A DNA stretch of 64,000 nt, from contig NZ_DS990134.1 in assembly GCF_000187895.1 (NCBI RefSeq), forward strand, positions 372,001 to 436,000, in the 5' to 3' direction. The DNA comes from Phocaeicola plebeius DSM 17135. GTDB taxonomy: Bacteria > Bacteroidota > Bacteroidia > Bacteroidales > Bacteroidaceae. The notes below the pieces were generated by a model. It was not told the origin of the DNA. It worked only from the letters and a program-made list of their open reading frames with translations, and made no database searches. The position numbers were made by a program, and so were the translations under genes. Shown here piece by piece: positions 50,780 through 60,433 of the stretch (the first letter of the stretch is position 1; each line of letters opens with the position of its first letter).

Positions 50780-53371
50780 ATGATTAAGAAACTAAGAAAT
50801 ATACATGTGATCTGTACTAACCTGATTCTTCTGTCGTTGTTATTTTTAGGTTTTGGATGTAATGATGACAAGGAAGTGTTTCAGACCGGTAACGGTTATG
50901 TACAGTTTAAGGTGTACAAGAGCGCATCTTATGTAAAGGATGAGGCCTCTCGTGCAGGTGGAAATGTACTTGATTCACTTTATGAGGCAAATAAAGTGAA
51001 AGTGGTGTTGAGAAGCAATGATTATGACTTCTCTCAGACACTTATGTTGCATGCGTATGATGAACAAAGTGCAGAATATGGCTTGCGTAGTGACAAACTG
51101 GAATTGCAGCCGGGGGAATATACCGTGGTAGGTTTTTATCTTTACGATAGAGCGGAGAAAGAGCCTATTTTTGCTGGTATCCCGTCTGAAAAAACAACCT
51201 TTACAATTGTAAGTGGTGGGCTTGTTATGCAAGACTTGCTGGTGGATGCAATCGGTAAAGGTCTAGTAAAGTTTGAATTGATTAAGAATATTCAGTCATC
51301 TCGTGGTGCAAGTGATTCTGAACCTTATCCATTTAGTGATATTAATAAAGTGGACATAAAGGTACAGAATATGGATACGAAGGAAACCCAGGAGTTTAAG
51401 TCTTTGAAAGTAACGTATGTAGAGGACTTTGATGGTCAGGGTATCGGTTATCGTACTTCTGTAGGGAGAATTGATACACTTGTTACAGCTGAGGCTGGAA
51501 ATTACAAGATTCTTTCGTACGCGGCATATAACCGTACGGAACTTTTGCAATATTTTAATGATGAGGTATTAGGTGAGGCTACATTTACGGTCACTGATAA
51601 CAAGCAGACGGAAGCAAAAGTTCCTGTTACTATATTGGAAACAGCTGCAAACATAAAAGATTATTATAATCTTCGTACTTTGTGGGAGCAGCTAGGAGGA
51701 CAAAACTGGTCTTATGTTGGTGAAAGCTATCCGCAAGGAACTAACTGGGATTTTGAAAATAAAGATGTGGACATGTGGGGCGACCAGCCGGGAGTAAGCC
51801 TTGACAAGAATGGTCGTGTGATAGGTCTGTCTATTGGTGATTTTAATCCGACAGGAGAGGTACCTGATGTGATTGGCGAGTTTACAGAACTTCAAAGTTT
51901 GGCTTTGGGTACACACAATGATAAATTGCGCCCCGGGGAAAATCCGTTGGCTGATTTAAAGGGTGGCTTGACTCCTGCAGTTCTTGAAGAACTTCGTTCT
52001 GACTACATGGATAATTTTGCATTGCGCGATTCCAGACAGGATTGGGATGTGCAGATGCAACGCTGTATGGTAGAATCCGGGCAACCGGCTATCAAGAAAT
52101 CCATAGTACAGCCTAAGGATGTAATTCATGGTGATATGACCAACGGCATTAAAGGTATCAGTGAAGCAATTGGAAAGTTGCAGAAGCTTGAAGTGTTGTA
52201 TATTGCCAATTCACCTATTGCAGAGTTACCTCAAGCTTTGGGTGATTTGGAAAGTTGTACAGACCTTGAAATTTACAATTGTTCTCGCCTGACAGCATTC
52301 CCTGATCAGCTGGCTAGAATGAAGAATCTGACTCAGTTGAATATGGCAATGAATCCTCAGTTAGCGGCAGCGTTCCCAGACGGAATAAAAAAATTGGCAG
52401 AGGGTGATGCAGGTAAATCTTTACAGATTCTTTACTTAGGTTATAATAATATCGCATCTTTACCGGCAGAAGTTTCTAAGATGAAGAAGCTGGGTAAGAT
52501 TGATTTGATATACAATAAGTTGACAGCTCTACCTGCTTTTGGAAAAGATGTAAATTTGGTTCAGGGTACTTTTGATTATAATAAGATTGCAAGTATTGCT
52601 ACAGATGAGAATGGTATATTCTGTGGTATGGACGATGTGGAATCATTGTCTTTCTCACACAATGAACTGACAGAATTTCCAGATATATTTGACGCAAGCT
52701 CAATTTATATAATGGCTTCTGTGAACTTCTCTTATAACAAGATTAAGAAGGTTGCTACAAAGAAAGGAATCAATGTGAATGAGTTGTCTTTGGCTGGCAA
52801 TGAACTAGAAAAGTTCCCGGCAGATTTGTTTAAGACTAATTCTCCATTGACGGTGCTGAATCTTAGTGGAAATAGAATCAAGGATTTTACCAATGAAGAT
52901 ATGAAGGGTGCCAAAGTGTATATGATGACAAGCTTTGACTTATCAAATAACCGTTTGGAAAAACTTCCGGATGATTTGAACGGAACCACTATGCCACACT
53001 TGTATGGTATTGATATAAGCGGAAACCAGTTGTCGGCATTCCCATGGGGATTGGCAAATATTTCTTATCTGAATACATTGATTATGCGTAATCAGCGTGA
53101 TGATGACGGTAACCGTGTATATAAGGAGTGGCCTACAAATATTGGTAACCACAAAGGCTTACGTGCATTGCTTTTGGGTGGAAATGATATTGGAAAGGTT
53201 CCTGAGACAGAAAAACTTTCGTATCTTATCAATACACTCGATGTAAGTGATAACCCTAACCTCATTCTTAATGTATCATCTGTTTGTCCTTATATCAAGG
53301 CTGGCATGTATTTGCTGATTTATGATACGACACAAGATATTCGTGGATGTGATTATCTGACTTTGGAATAA
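50780..53371 (+). CDS. Large leucine-rich-repeat surface lipoprotein (DUF4458-type)
   Basis: An approximately 863-residue lipoprotein (LLSLLFLGFGC lipobox). The N-terminal part contains beta domains (VQFKVYKSASYVKDEASRAG; LQPGEYTVVGFYLYDRAEKE). From about residue 360 on there are LRR-like repeats (LQSLALGTHNDKLRPG; LEVLYIANSPIAELPQALGD; LTVLNLSGNRIKDFTNED; FDLSNNRLEKLPDDLNGT). LRR surfaces usually bind proteins. ATG 50771 is an alternative start. It is probably a receptor or adaptor for the substrate of this operon. Confidence 0.75.
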   Translation: MIKKLRNIHVICTNLILLSLLFLGFGCNDDKEVFQTGNGYVQFKVYKSASYVKDEASRAGGNVLDSLYEANKVKVVLRSNDYDFSQTLMLHAYDEQSAEYGLRSDKLELQPGEYTVVGFYLYDRAEKEPIFAGIPSEKTTFTIVSGGLVMQDLLVDAIGKGLVKFELIKNIQSSRGASDSEPYPFSDINKVDIKVQNMDTKETQEFKSLKVTYVEDFDGQGIGYRTSVGRIDTLVTAEAGNYKILSYAAYNRTELLQYFNDEVLGEATFTVTDNKQTEAKVPVTILETAANIKDYYNLRTLWEQLGGQNWSYVGESYPQGTNWDFENKDVDMWGDQPGVSLDKNGRVIGLSIGDFNPTGEVPDVIGEFTELQSLALGTHNDKLRPGENPLADLKGGLTPAVLEELRSDYMDNFALRDSRQDWDVQMQRCMVESGQPAIKKSIVQPKDVIHGDMTNGIKGISEAIGKLQKLEVLYIANSPIAELPQALGDLESCTDLEIYNCSRLTAFPDQLARMKNLTQLNMAMNPQLAAAFPDGIKKLAEGDAGKSLQILYLGYNNIASLPAEVSKMKKLGKIDLIYNKLTALPAFGKDVNLVQGTFDYNKIASIATDENGIFCGMDDVESLSFSHNELTEFPDIFDASSIYIMASVNFSYNKIKKVATKKGINVNELSLAGNELEKFPADLFKTNSPLTVLNLSGNRIKDFTNEDMKGAKVYMMTSFDLSNNRLEKLPDDLNGTTMPHLYGIDISGNQLSAFPWGLANISYLNTLIMRNQRDDDGNRVYKEWPTNIGNHKGLRALLLGGNDIGKVPETEKLSYLINTLDVSDNPNLILNVSSVCPYIKAGMYLLIYDTTQDIRGCDYLTLE

Positions 53372-53386
53372 TTTAAGAAATAATGT

Positions 53387-55312
53387 ATGAAAAGATTTTT
53401 TAATACTATAATGATTATTTCGGCCTGCATGGTATTGGCGATATCCTGTAAGGAAGAAGACAATGTCGTGTCAGAATTCTCTATTGATAAGACGGAGATT
53501 GCTATCGGGGCCGATGGTGGTAGCGAATTGCTGGAGATAAAAGGCAATGTCAAGTGGCAGGGAACTTCAGAAAGTTCTTGGTTGAAGTTTAGTCCTTCCA
53601 ATGGCGAAGGATCGGCTATTTGCGAAGTTTTAGTAGACTCATCTGTAGTGGCAGAGCCGCGCGAAGGTGTTATTACTTTTATGGCGGCAGGTCAGACTTC
53701 TGCAACTACTGTAAAAGTAATGCAGATGGGATATGCAAAAGGTATCTTTGTAAGTGAAGAAGACAGAACGATTTCTGTAGAGAATTCAGCAAAACTGGAG
53801 GAGCGTTTCTTTGAGGTTACAATGATGGCCAATGTGAATTTTGATGTGCAAGTCAACAACTTGCCGGCTGAAGACGGAACTGTTGATAAAGAATGGCTGA
53901 CATACAAGAAAGAAACTCCCAATTATGAGTATGGTGATCGTCCGCGTTTATTGAAATTGCATTTTGACTGGGATGTCAACATGAGTGAAAAAGCACGTAC
54001 AGCTGAAGTGATTATTACTCCGCAGGAAACATCTGATACGGAAGGAGACGGAGCGATAAAACTGGTAGTTACTCAGAAAGCAGCTCCGGTAATTACTGAT
54101 GACAGAGCTGGTGACTCTCTGGCTATTCTCTCTATATACAGCAGTATGAACGGTCTGTTTGCCTGGGATGCCAGTGAGAATATGAGATACTGGAAAGGTG
54201 TAGAACTTTGGGAAGCTACTGACAAATATATCAAGATAGAAGCAGACGGAACGATTAATTATTCTGCTCCAGTGCCTGAAGAACTGGTTGGCCGTTTGAA
54301 ATCTGTAGAGTTTACTTTATTTGAAACAGAAGAATCGCTTCCCTATCAAGTGAAATATCTTAAAACAGCGGAATCAATTACTTTCTCAGGAAACTCTAAT
54401 ACATTCTTAAAGAATATTGTATTGGGAAATGAAATTTGTGACCTGGTGAAATATGGCAACTTGCGTAAACTTACTGTACGTGCTTATGGTTTAGTGGGAC
54501 TGCCGGTAAACTTTACTGAGTTTGGAAAGACACTTATCTCTTTGGATTTGAGTAGCAACAATTTTGAGGTGATGGGTAAGTCTGGCAGTACTATAAATGG
54601 AGTGAAAGTCTTAGGTATTGAGAGTATTACTCGGGAGAATTTCCCGCATTTACGCAATTTGTATCTGAATAAGATTAATCGTTATGATACAACGAAAGAC
54701 CTTTCAGCCTATACAAATAAGAAAGATGAAAAGTTAGGTTTCCGTTGGACTACAGGTTTTGGAGAAGGATTTCTTACTCCGGCAGAAGGATATAATAATT
54801 CTTATTTCAAAGAATTGCTGAAATGGGAAGAACTTGAATGTTTGTCATTGTCCTTGAATATGCTTGATGGTCAGTTGCCTTCGGATGCAGAAGTTAAACA
54901 GCTTCTTGGTGCAGATAAGGTTTATACGGAAAGCTATATCCAGAATGCTGAGTATAAGGATACCATTTCAATTCAGGATGCTGAAAAATATTTGCTGGCA
55001 AATGGAGGAGCTCCTAGGGTTTGGCCGAAGATGAAGAGTCTTTCTTTGAACTTGAACTTCTTGACCGGAAAGTTGCCTGATTGGATATTATATCATCCAT
55101 ATCTTACTTTCTGGGATCCGTTTACTATGATTTTCCAGCAGGAACTTAGTACTACGGCTTCAAAAGCTAAGAATACAAAGGGTGAGGTTATTACGACGTT
55201 TAGTAATGAGCCTACAAACTTGAGTAATTATGGCGAAGGGAAGACAAGTTATTATGAAATGTATCCTAAGAGAAAACCTCAGATTACAGATGACTCTACA
55301 GAAGAGAATTAA
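53387..55312 (+). CDS. BACON-domain surface lipoprotein with LRR-like region
   Basis: A 641-residue lipoprotein (MVLAISC lipobox). An N-terminal BACON domain (FSIDKTEIAIGADGGSELLE; WLKFSPSNGEGSAICEVLV) is followed by a second beta domain (TISVENSAKLEERFFEVTMM). A repeat-like C-terminal region has LISLDLSSNNFEVM, FPHLRNLYLNKINR and MKSLSLNLNFLTGKLPDWIL. BACON domains commonly serve as spacers or mucin/glycan-binding modules; the LRR-like part points to protein contact. It starts 15 bases after the previous gene. Confidence 0.7.
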   Translation: MKRFFNTIMIISACMVLAISCKEEDNVVSEFSIDKTEIAIGADGGSELLEIKGNVKWQGTSESSWLKFSPSNGEGSAICEVLVDSSVVAEPREGVITFMAAGQTSATTVKVMQMGYAKGIFVSEEDRTISVENSAKLEERFFEVTMMANVNFDVQVNNLPAEDGTVDKEWLTYKKETPNYEYGDRPRLLKLHFDWDVNMSEKARTAEVIITPQETSDTEGDGAIKLVVTQKAAPVITDDRAGDSLAILSIYSSMNGLFAWDASENMRYWKGVELWEATDKYIKIEADGTINYSAPVPEELVGRLKSVEFTLFETEESLPYQVKYLKTAESITFSGNSNTFLKNIVLGNEICDLVKYGNLRKLTVRAYGLVGLPVNFTEFGKTLISLDLSSNNFEVMGKSGSTINGVKVLGIESITRENFPHLRNLYLNKINRYDTTKDLSAYTNKKDEKLGFRWTTGFGEGFLTPAEGYNNSYFKELLKWEELECLSLSLNMLDGQLPSDAEVKQLLGADKVYTESYIQNAEYKDTISIQDAEKYLLANGGAPRVWPKMKSLSLNLNFLTGKLPDWILYHPYLTFWDPFTMIFQQELSTTASKAKNTKGEVITTFSNEPTNLSNYGEGKTSYYEMYPKRKPQITDDSTEEN

Positions 55313-55373
55313 AAGAGGAATTTCTTAGAGATAGTTTTAGTTGAATAATATAAAAATAGAATTTTGCAAAACT

Positions 55374-55399
55374 CCCGGTCTGTTAAGTTATGGACCGGG
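55374..55399. repeat. Intercistronic GC-rich hairpin before the protease gene
   Basis: CCCGGTC (55374-55380) pairs with GACCGGG (55393-55399) around a 12-base loop, followed by GGGTGCATGG rather than a T-run. It sits in the 119-base gap between the BACON gene and the S8 protease gene. Confidence 0.55.
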
Positions 55400-55431
55400 G
55401 GGTGCATGGTTCGAAAATTAAATGATTAAAG

Positions 55432-57471
55432 ATGAAGAAAAAATATATTTTTGCCGCTCTTGTGAGTGCTATGGGATTGTTTTCTTGCTCTGATTCTGAA
55501 ACGTTCTTAGAATCGGGTGTGCAAGAAAATACGGTAGCTCCTATATCTGGCTTGGCTGACGAGGCAGTGGAAGGTGAACTTCTCATCAAATTTAAGCCAG
55601 AAGTGGAAGAAGTACTTGAGAATGCTCAAATGTTAAGCCGCAGTGGAGTGCAGACTCGTTCTAGTATTCCTTCGGTAGATGAAATACTGGATATTGCCGG
55701 TGCATATACTTTTGAACGTGTCTTTCCTGTAGATAAACGTCACGAAGAACGTACCCGTAAAAATGGTTTGCATTTGTGGTATGTGGTGAAGTTTGATAAG
55801 GATATGGACCTGAATAAGGTAGCCTTGGATATGTCTAAACTTTCTGAGGTGGCAACCGTGGAATATAATCAGGTTATAAAGAGAGGATATGATACCACAA
55901 AAAAAGCGAAGGGGTTGAATAGTGCTACAAGAGAAGCTATTCAAACATTAGGCAGCCAGGCTGAAAATATGAAACTTCAGTGGGGTATAGGAAATGACGG
56001 AACTGTGGTTGAGGGTGCTCGTGCCGGATACGATGTAAATTGTGCTACAGCCTGGGAAAAATGCCAGGGAGATCCTTCTATTATTGTGGCCGTAGTGGAT
56101 GAAGGGGTTATGTATAATCATGAGGATCTTGCTAATAACATGTGGATTAATCCTGCTGAAACATTCGGGTCGGATGAAGATGCGGATGGCAATGGATATG
56201 CAGGTGACAAATATGGCTATAATTTTGTTGCAGGTAATGGTCATATCTCATATACGCAAACAGGAGATACAGGACATGCGACCCATGTAGCAGGAGTAAT
56301 TGCTGCAGATAATAATGAAGTAGGTATTCGAGGAATTGCTGGAGGTAATGGAACTCCTGGAACTGGTGTGAAGATTATGTCTTGCCAGATTTTCAGTGGA
56401 AATGGTAGTTCATCTGTCTTAAATCAAGCTAAAGCTATTAAGTATGCAGCGGATAACGGAGCTGTAATCTTGCAGTGCAGTTGGTCTGCTTCATCTGGAC
56501 GTATCAATCCTTTGATGGGTACTCCTGGCTTTACTTCGGATGAAGAATGGTCTAGTTCTGTAGTACTTCAGAAAGAGGCTTTGGAGTATTTTATTCATAA
56601 TGCTGGCGATCCTAACGGAGTAATTGACGGAGGTATTGCTGTTTTTGCAGCAGGTAATGAATACGCTCCTATGGTCAGCTATCCGGGAGCTTATGGTGAC
56701 TTTGTTTGTGTAACTGCACTTGATCCGGCTGGAAAACCTTCTTGTTATACGAATTATGTCAGCCCGAGTGGAAGTAAGAATTTGATTGCTGCTCCTGGTG
56801 GTGATGCTAATGCATTTAAGAGCGAAAAAGCATCTATTCTTTCTACAATGCCGAATTCAGCTATTGAGGGTTCCGATCTTACAGCAAGTCAAAGTGGGTA
56901 TGGTTATATGGATGGAACTTCAATGGCTTGTCCGCATGTGTCGGGAGTAGCTGCTTTAGGTTTGTCTTATGCTGCCAAATTGCGTAAGCATTATCGTGCA
57001 GCGGATTTTAAAGACTTGCTGCTGGCGTCAGTAAGAGATTTGAGTAGCAATCTTTCAGGCGAGAAGAGTTATTGGGAGAATTGGGGAAGTGTAGGTGATG
57101 CTGCTCCTCATCTGAGAATGAACTTGCCGGCATATAGAGATAACATCGGAGGCTTGATAGATGCACAAGCTGTGCTGGACAATATTGATGGCAGTAACTA
57201 CGGTGCTCAGCCTATGCGTGTGCCTAATGTATATGTAGCCCTTGATGCCACAGAGGTAGTAGATTTGAACAGAGTCTATGCAGAAAATGTTACTGCTACA
57301 GAGTTCAATGTCGTGGATAGCAGTATTGCTGCTGTTTCTTTGAACAACAATCAGTTGACGGTAAAAGGTACTAAGGTAGGAACCACCAAAGCTTCTGTTA
57401 CTAGCAGTGATGGACAGACACAAGAATTTGTGATTACAGTACGTAAAGCGACTGGCAACGGGTGGATGTAA
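55432..57471 (+). CDS. Subtilisin-like S8 serine protease lipoprotein
   Basis: A 679-residue protease with a lipobox-like LVSAMGLFSC. The N-terminal propeptide-like region (EGELLIKFKPEVEEVLENAQ) precedes the catalytic triad: Asp in VAVVDEGVMYNHEDL, His in GHATHVAGVIAA, and Ser in GTSMACPHVSGVAAL; the oxyanion Asn is in FAAGNEY. The motifs differ slightly from consensus (DEG for DTG, HAT for HGT). A C-terminal Ig-like Big domain (VVDLNRVYAENV; LTVKGTKVGTTKASV) ends it. All catalytic residues are present. It probably cleaves surface-bound protein for the SusCD pore. Confidence 0.9.
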   Translation: MKKKYIFAALVSAMGLFSCSDSETFLESGVQENTVAPISGLADEAVEGELLIKFKPEVEEVLENAQMLSRSGVQTRSSIPSVDEILDIAGAYTFERVFPVDKRHEERTRKNGLHLWYVVKFDKDMDLNKVALDMSKLSEVATVEYNQVIKRGYDTTKKAKGLNSATREAIQTLGSQAENMKLQWGIGNDGTVVEGARAGYDVNCATAWEKCQGDPSIIVAVVDEGVMYNHEDLANNMWINPAETFGSDEDADGNGYAGDKYGYNFVAGNGHISYTQTGDTGHATHVAGVIAADNNEVGIRGIAGGNGTPGTGVKIMSCQIFSGNGSSSVLNQAKAIKYAADNGAVILQCSWSASSGRINPLMGTPGFTSDEEWSSSVVLQKEALEYFIHNAGDPNGVIDGGIAVFAAGNEYAPMVSYPGAYGDFVCVTALDPAGKPSCYTNYVSPSGSKNLIAAPGGDANAFKSEKASILSTMPNSAIEGSDLTASQSGYGYMDGTSMACPHVSGVAALGLSYAAKLRKHYRAADFKDLLLASVRDLSSNLSGEKSYWENWGSVGDAAPHLRMNLPAYRDNIGGLIDAQAVLDNIDGSNYGAQPMRVPNVYVALDATEVVDLNRVYAENVTATEFNVVDSSIAAVSLNNNQLTVKGTKVGTTKASVTSSDGQTQEFVITVRKATGNGWM

Positions 57472-57491
57472 TCTAATCATATAGAGCTTTT

Positions 57492-58286
57492 ATGAGAACT
57501 GTAATTATCTGGATGTTCATATTGCTTTCTGTGTCTTCTTTGATGGCACAGAAAGCCTTTTCTCAAAAGGAGCTTGATGCTGTGCTGAATCCTGTATTGG
57601 TTGAGCATGCGGAAGAAATGCTTCGTTTTGAACGTATGGAGATAAATGCAGGAACTCTGTCTGAGGATGATAAACCGCAAGTTTTCGCTTTTATTTGCAC
57701 GAATATCGGAACGGAAAAGGTGGTGGTAACGAAGATTACGACTACATGTGGATGTACAAATGCTCAAATAGATTCTCCGATAATTAATCCAGGAGAAAAG
57801 GCGATGATTCGATTGACTTATAATCCGTTCGGACAGCCGGGAACTATTTACACCAGAGCTTTTGTATATGCTAGTATCTCAGAAAAAAGACCGGTTGCGG
57901 CATTGACTATTTTGGGAAAGGTAACTCCTTCGGCTGCTTTATGGAAGGATTACAGGTATACCATGGGGCATTTAAAAATACGTGCTAAAACACTAAATAT
58001 GGGAACTGTAACGTCTACTATGCGTAAGGTTGAGCGAATAGCTTGCGCTAATGCCGGAAGTGCTCCTTTAAAGATTGGTGCTGTAAAGGGATTCCTTCCA
58101 GAATTCTTGAGTTTACGAACGGAACCTGAGGTTTTGGAGCCTGCACAAGAAGGCTTCTTGATTGTGGAACTGGATGGAAAAAAACTTTTCGAACAGAAGG
58201 GGCAGAAATCATTCAGTATTTTACTTGATGGTATTTCTGGGCGACCATCCGATAGGACAATAAAAATAAGTATGGATATAAAATAG
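57492..58286 (+). CDS. DUF1573 secreted protein
   Basis: A 264-residue protein with a signal peptide (ILLSVSSLMAQ). Two ASPM/SPD-2/Hydin-like beta domains are visible: FICTNIGTEKVVVTKITTTC with CGCTNAQIDSPIINPGEKAM, and ACANAGSAPLKIGAVKG. The TTCGC motif typical of DUF1573 is intact. Proteins of this type are periplasmic or surface and of unknown function; they are common at the ends of Bacteroidales operons. It starts 21 bases after the protease gene. Confidence 0.75.
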   Translation: MRTVIIWMFILLSVSSLMAQKAFSQKELDAVLNPVLVEHAEEMLRFERMEINAGTLSEDDKPQVFAFICTNIGTEKVVVTKITTTCGCTNAQIDSPIINPGEKAMIRLTYNPFGQPGTIYTRAFVYASISEKRPVAALTILGKVTPSAALWKDYRYTMGHLKIRAKTLNMGTVTSTMRKVERIACANAGSAPLKIGAVKGFLPEFLSLRTEPEVLEPAQEGFLIVELDGKKLFEQKGQKSFSILLDGISGRPSDRTIKISMDIK

Positions 58287-58308
58287 TAATTTTTATAAAT
58301 AAGAATAT

Positions 58309-58779
58309 ATGGTAAAATTCATATTCAGAATTATGATGTGTGTCTCGTTGCTGGCAATGACAACGGCTTGTAGCGAGGACGAAGAGACTCCAGTGGTATA
58401 TCAGGAGGTAAATTATGCCACTATGAATGGAACATGGATGTTGACCGAATTTAATGGGGCACCCTTGCAAGAAGGTCAATATGTATATATTACGTTTAAT
58501 AGAAAGGAACATACTTTTGAGATGTATGAAAATATGGGAAGTATGTATTCACATAAATCTACAGGCTCTTTTGAAATTGAAGAAGATGAAGATTTGGGAT
58601 ATATTTTGACGGGTGAATATGATTATTCACATAATCCGTTGAAAGAATACATTGTTTCAGAAATGACTGATGAAACAATGAAGTGGACTGTGAAGGATAA
58701 CGCAGAAGATGTATCTGTATATACACGTTGTGCGGAAATTCCTGAAGATATTTTGAATGGAAGTAGAAGTTTGAAATAA
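58309..58779 (+). CDS. Small lipocalin-like lipoprotein
   Basis: A 156-residue lipoprotein (SLLAMTTAC lipobox). The start of the mature part, MNGTWMLTEFNGAPLQEGQY, followed by FNRKEHTFEMYENMGSMYSH and FEIEEDEDLGYILTGEYDYS, resembles the lipocalin-like small lipoprotein families of Bacteroidales. It is the last gene of operon 1 and is followed by a terminator. Function unknown. Confidence 0.6.
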   Translation: MVKFIFRIMMCVSLLAMTTACSEDEETPVVYQEVNYATMNGTWMLTEFNGAPLQEGQYVYITFNRKEHTFEMYENMGSMYSHKSTGSFEIEEDEDLGYILTGEYDYSHNPLKEYIVSEMTDETMKWTVKDNAEDVSVYTRCAEIPEDILNGSRSLK

Positions 58780-58799
58780 TCTGATAAACAAAAATAGGA

Positions 58800-58842
58800 A
58801 TATCCTGTTGCTGATCAATGTATCAGTGGCAGGATATTTTTA
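58800..58842 (+). terminator. Terminator of Sus-like operon 1
   Basis: ATATCCTG (58800-58807) pairs with CAGGATAT (58830-58837), with an inner CTGAT/ATCAG stem, then TTTTTATTT. It lies 21 bases after the last stop codon of the operon. Confidence 0.8.
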
Positions 58843-59088
58843 TTTAAAGATATTTGGTTTCTTGGATATTGGAAATAAAAATTTTATTTCATTATGGGAA
58901 CTGTTCCAGGCTTTTATGATGAATGTTTTTTATTCTTTTTCTATTGTTATTATTTGTGTGTAGTTGGAATAATAAATATTTATAATATGCAAATTATTAA
59001 ATAGTGTTATATTTAAGTTTATTTGCTGAATGTGTTTTTCCTGATAAAATAAATTAGATAAAAAACATGTCATATTATAGTTTTTATA

Positions 59089-59096
59089 TAACTTTG
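59089..59096 (+). promoter_or_regulatory. Displaced -7 promoter box TAACTTTG of operon 2
   Basis: It is the counterpart of the box at 43472-43479, with the same upstream CATATTATAGTTTTTATATA. The IS now separates it from its leader ORF and susC-like gene. Confidence 0.7.
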
Positions 59097-59109
59097 CAAA
59101 AAGAATTGT

Positions 59110-59115
59110 TATATA
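59110..59115. repeat. Left target-site duplication TATATA
   Basis: It matches TATATA at 60543-60548 on the other side of the IS. Alignment with operon 1 supports a six-base duplication. Confidence 0.6.
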
Positions 59116-59123
59116 GTCGTCCC

Positions 59124-60431
59124 TTAAAAAGTGCCCATCTGCGGAATATTGTACGGAAACAGTATCCCGCAGATTTTTTCAATAAGCCACAAAAGAGTCC
59201 TCATGGCTCTTTTGAAGTTGTATGCGGCGGCAGCTAAAAGCAGATTGACAGTATCACCGAATACCCCTTTATAAAAGTTGCGTCCTAAACGAAAATCTGA
59301 TTTCAAATGCCCGATAGTCGGCTCTATTCCCGCACGCTTGCAGAAAAGCTTATGTTTCTTCCTGCGGGTATAATAACTGTCTTTCCGGTTTGGAACATCA
59401 GGTATCAATATTTGAGTGCCGCAAACTTCTTTCTTTCCCCTGTAACCCCTGTCTCCTGCCAGTCTCCTGATTCTCTTTCCGGTAATTCGTTTCACCTGTA
59501 AGAGGGAGTCTTCAATGGTGTGTCCGTCATATTCGTTCCGGAAGGACTTGGCCCCCAGGATAATTCCGGTAATTGAGCGGATGATTGAGACCTTGTTCCC
59601 AAATTCGTACTTCTTATGTTCCTTCCCCTTGCTGATACACTGTACTTCCGGCTCATGCAGGGAATAGATTTTCCCCGGAGAGTTACGTTTCTGTGAAAGA
59701 ACCCGCTCAAAGAGGGCGAGCTGAGAGTCATAGTCATGGTTTCCACTCAGGTTACGCTTCAGTTCCCTGACAAGCCTTCCCGCAATGGTGCGTAGCCGTC
59801 TGTCGGCCTTCAGTGCCTTGCTGCGGTTTTTCGGATGGTTACGGAAGCGTTGGTCACGGTAAATCTTCTTAAGGGTGAAAGTGTAGCTCTGGCGCAAAGG
59901 AAGGTCTAAGGATTTTACGATGGACAACACTTTGCGGATTATCTTTTTATGCAACTTGGCATCCGTGGGATAAGTCACGTTCTTTTCCTGTACCGTGGAG
60001 TCGATGAAGGCCGTGTCGTGATGGTCCCGGTCATCATCCTGTTGATTGACACGTATGCTTTCTGACAGAATCAGTTCCAAACCCTTCTCACCGATACGCT
60101 TGCGGAAGTGTACCAGTTCGCTTGCATTGCAGGGATAGGATGGCGTGAACTCCAACATACCGCAAAAGTACTGGTAATAAGCATTCTCACTCCATTGCTC
60201 AACAACCGATTCATCGGAAAGGTTACGGACATGTTTAAGAATCAGAAGTCCGCACATCAAACGGACGGGTTTGGCAGGACGCCCGTTGTCTGCACAATAC
60301 AGCGGAGAGAAAGCTTCCTCGAAACGGTGCCAGTCAATCTTGTCGGCAAGCAGATACAAGGGATGCTTTTGGTTCAGTTGGTCTGCCAACGAACTGAACA
60401 GAGAGGGCTGGGACAAGGTGGTTTTTATCAT
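59124..60431 (-). CDS. IS5-family DDE transposase
   Basis: A 435-residue transposase. The N-terminal DUF772-like block is KPVRLMCGLLILKHVRNLSD. DDE motifs are AFIDSTVQEKN, RRLAGDRGYRGKKEV and GIEPTIGHLKSDFRLGR. The frame is complete with no stop or frameshift, so the element may be active. A 14-base inverted repeat lies just before the start codon. Confidence 0.9.
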   Translation of the reverse strand: MIKTTLSQPSLFSSLADQLNQKHPLYLLADKIDWHRFEEAFSPLYCADNGRPAKPVRLMCGLLILKHVRNLSDESVVEQWSENAYYQYFCGMLEFTPSYPCNASELVHFRKRIGEKGLELILSESIRVNQQDDDRDHHDTAFIDSTVQEKNVTYPTDAKLHKKIIRKVLSIVKSLDLPLRQSYTFTLKKIYRDQRFRNHPKNRSKALKADRRLRTIAGRLVRELKRNLSGNHDYDSQLALFERVLSQKRNSPGKIYSLHEPEVQCISKGKEHKKYEFGNKVSIIRSITGIILGAKSFRNEYDGHTIEDSLLQVKRITGKRIRRLAGDRGYRGKKEVCGTQILIPDVPNRKDSYYTRRKKHKLFCKRAGIEPTIGHLKSDFRLGRNFYKGVFGDTVNLLLAAAAYNFKRAMRTLLWLIEKICGILFPYNIPQMGTF

Positions 60432-60433
60432 AT

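Larger units (their letters stand above)
58847..59115. other. AT-rich spacer with the ancestral promoter of operon 2
   Basis: No gene seen. From 59067 the sequence matches the promoter of operon 1 and ends in a TAACTTTG -7 box (59089-59096). The IS begins at 59116. Confidence 0.6.
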
